NCBI RefSeq assembly: GCF_947623445.1
Contig: NC_135248.1
Coordinates: forward strand, 11,975,820-12,039,819
DNA: 64,000 nucleotides
DNA from: Clavelina lepadiformis
Lineage: Eukaryota > Chordata > Ascidiacea > Aplousobranchia > Clavelinidae
Direction of reading: 5' to 3'
Each line of letters opens with the position of its first letter. The first letter of the stretch is position 1. Below are positions 62,201 through 64,000 of the stretch, in pieces. The notes below the pieces were generated by a model. That model was not told the origin of the DNA, searched no databases, and saw only the letters and a program-made list of their open reading frames with translations. Made by a program: the position numbers and the translations under genes.

Positions 62201-62605
62201 TTCGGTACTGACACTAATGATGCCATTATGTCGTGACAGATGTAACAGGAGCAGGATTCAAACTTCCCACTTTCTATGGTTATTCTTCCTATGGAGCCAC
62301 TATCACCACTAAAACGGTGAGAGAGGTCGTTAGTTTCTTGAAAATAGAAAGCTGCGATAGGCTAATTTCGTTATAAATTTGAGCTACGTTTATTGTAGGC
62401 CTAAGCCTGAAGTTACTTCTCTGAAGTAACTAATTTACTTCATATTTTACAGAAAGGCTTGGAGATTGGTTCAAACTTTAGAAAAACTCCTCCTAAAACG
62501 ACGCGTCGGCCCCCTTCGACCAGGTTCCCACTGCCCGTAGACTGCGACCCTCGCAGACAGAACTGGCGTCTTTTCAACAGACCAAGACGGTTATGTCCTT
62601 TATAA
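59252..62605 (+). CDS. BPI/LBP-family secreted protein with Arg-rich tail, gene J
   Basis: Exons: 59252-59363, 59681-59768, 59950-60081, 60286-60379, 60632-60769, 60876-60939, 61029-61155, 61250-61394, 61487-61566, 61673-61805, 61874-62045, 62240-62316, 62453-62605; 1515 nt, 504 residues. Signal peptide MKLALLSVILCLLFTASTISG, then QNPGLQLRLTTNG. Cys pair VGACSAK/ICPEVTE; exon 7 has RGRCFP. Exon 9 starts VAGAVKTTLRANVLAPFF. Exon 13 begins KGLEIGSNFRKTPP instead of NALEIG and continues KTTRRPPSTRFP, then VDCDPRRQNWRLFNRPRR and LCPL: the most basic tail of the set. Exon 10 and intron 10 are nearly the same as in gene I, although the other introns differ. It is the last BPI gene before RWDD1, which is convergent. 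Confidence 0.95.
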
Positions 62606-63244
62606 TGAAAAGAAACTTCCAGCTAAACTTCAAGTCAGTTGAGACACGGGTTCCTGTTGAACTTGATACACAAATATTTTGAGATTTCTCAGATTTAAAA
62701 CTACATGTCTAATTGTTACTGTTATGGATATAATATGGCCTTTGTATTAGTTTTGTTTCCAAGTGTGTTTCACCTTCCGTGCGAACTTAATATCTCAAGT
62801 GCTTGAAAACGTTGGTTACTGTTTAAACGCGTTGCTTCACATACTTTTGAAAAAGAGGTTCCCAAAATTTTTATTTCAACTTAGATTCGTAGCTACCTGC
62901 ACTCAAATAGAACTTGCCTTTGGATTTTGTCTCTGGTGCTGTGCAATGTACATGTTCAGTATTTTTGCCGTAATTTTTCATTGTTGTAAAATGACGAGTC
63001 AGTGTCATTGTTAAAATCCTCCTTTAATCGCCAGTTTCGACACTTACGTTTGATACGTGTGATTACAAGCATACGCAAAGATCATTATTGCATACTGCAG
63101 TAGTGTGTATAATAAATAAAAGGTACTATTGGAAAAATTGGAGTGGACATAGTTGAAAAGCGCTGGAACGCTTGAAACTGTCAGACCCCTCACCTAGCCT
63201 GTTTCAGCCAAATATATTGTCCGTTAAAAGATTTAGATTTTTTG
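62606..63244. other. Convergent intergenic, gene J and RWDD1 3' ends
   Basis: Contains overlapping AATAAA signals at 63111-63120 (plus), about 510 bases after the gene J stop. No gene recognised. Confidence 0.5.
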
Positions 63245-63684
63245 TCACGTCTCCTCAAAATCTTCATCGTCATCTAATTCCAGATCGTCTAAATCTTCGA
63301 ATAAGGACTCATCAACTTCTACGGCTTCTTGTTCACCTTCCAGTAGTTCCGCATCATCTATTTCCACTTTCATTTGTTGGAAGACTTCTTTTCCTAAAAA
63401 GGTTAAACCGTTTTGTCAAAAACTGCATCATTGTCAATGTGTCCAATTTTTATCAAAAATGTCCGAGAAACCATTTTATTCCCACAGAAAGGTTTTCAGC
63501 TAAATTTAAAATTTATTTCTTCAGATCTTTTGGAAATTTGTGATATGAAAGATAAACCTGAAAGTTTGCTTGTCTTCTTTTCATTTTGCATTTTTTGTTT
63601 TTCAATTTCAGCCATTTCTTCGTCAAACTTAGATTTCCATGCAAGGAAATTTGCCACAGTTACTGGAGTACCTCGACATTTTTT
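63245..63684 (-). CDS. RWDD1: RWDD1 (DFRP2) C-terminal exons, 5' part outside window
   Basis: Two minus-strand exons: 63558-63684 and the last exon 63245-63393. The first codes KKCRGTPVTVANFLAWKSKFDEEMAEIEKQ, matching the family signature GTPVTxENFLxWKxKFDxE, then a Lys/Gln-rich segment ending KLSG. It joins in phase (G|GA) to KEVFQQMKVEIDDAELLEG, VEVDESLFEDLDDLELDDD and EDFEET before TGA, the acidic C-terminus of RWDD1. This is the DFRP_C region after the RWD domain; in other animals the protein binds and stabilises the translational GTPase DRG2. The upstream RWD-domain exons must lie beyond base 64000. It is a conserved housekeeping gene unrelated to the BPI cluster, so it marks the cluster's right edge. 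Confidence 0.93.
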
Positions 63685-64000
63685 CTGAAAAACATAACTT
63701 TGATAGAAAAATTCACATGTAAACATAATGAGAGCAAAATGTACTTCTATATACACTAAAAGGCATTTAATTAACATCACACATATGCACAGATGAAACG
63801 CAAGTCTGTCAAATTCAATCTAGGGGTCTTGGTCTGCTTTTGGGTAACTAGACGTTTCTGGGGTTTGCAAGAACTTGCATCCTTTTAACATGTATTTTTA
63901 GAAAATAAAAAGGAGTAAATTTTTCCGATTAACGAATTAACCAATTTTGCAACTGTAATACTACGCTGGTAGAGCATCTTACACTGCAGTCACGATACTG
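63685..64000. other. RWDD1 intron, with tRNA-like bases at the edge
   Basis: Intronic sequence upstream of the RWDD1 exon. The last 35 bases read GCTGGTAGAGCATCTTA followed by CACTGCAGTCACG, resembling the D arm and anticodon region of a tRNA or a tRNA-derived SINE, but the anticodon stem does not pair well and the window ends. Confidence 0.3.

Noticed and set aside
63172-63543. Plus-strand ORF of 123 codons, Leu/Arg-rich
   Set aside because: It is the antisense shadow of the acidic RWDD1 terminal exon, which reads in the other strand with known motifs.
1-64000. CRISPR arrays, operons, bacterial or viral genes
   Set aside because: None seen. Genes are spliced, spaced by kilobases and have TATA and AATAAA signals; no reverse transcriptase, integrase or capsid-like ORF was found.

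Overview
The window is animal nuclear DNA. It is AT-rich, with short spliced exons bounded by GT/AG introns of roughly 70 to 1000 bases, TATA boxes, AATAAA signals and two eukaryotic tRNA genes. Compact introns, an AT-rich base and a tandem array of BPI/LBP-type genes suggest a marine invertebrate deuterostome. An ascidian (Ciona-like tunicate) is my best guess, but the sequence alone does not prove it.

Almost the whole window is one cluster of secreted lipid-binding proteins of the BPI/LBP/CETP family (bactericidal permeability-increasing protein and LPS-binding protein kin). I could thread ten genes exon by exon. Four lie on the minus strand: A at 1-2745 (cut by the left edge), B at 5450-8796, C at 12250-16615 and D at 18582-22422. 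Six lie on the plus strand: E at 23876-27124, F at 30360-34454, G at 37929-42773, H at 44864-48596, I at 50829-55097 and J at 59252-62605. All nine complete genes have 13 coding exons in the same phases and sum to an open frame of 469-520 residues. Exons 1-12 of F, H, I and J have identical lengths (112/88/132/94/138/64/127/145/80/133/172/77). D and E stand head to head, so the array has one change of orientation at 22.4-23.9 kb.

There are also two broken copies. One is a cluster of the last three exons at 35.67-36.30 kb, still in frame and spliceable. The other is a decayed exon 7-8 relic at 56.85-57.2 kb.

The minus-strand genes end almost at the end of the BPI fold. Plus-strand genes E, F, H, I and J add a last-exon tail: a Pro/Thr-rich linker, then a variable, often Arg-rich segment bracketed by two cysteines with the last one within four residues of the end. 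G has a tail without cysteines. The tail is by far the fastest-changing part and is the most interesting thing here.

Other content: a tRNA-Ile(AAU)/tRNA-Phe(GAA) pair six bases apart at 4390-4542 (minus), and the last two exons of an RWDD1 (DFRP2) orthologue at 63245-63684 (minus), which marks the right border of the cluster. The intergenic stretches hold promoters, a few simple repeats, and little else I can support.
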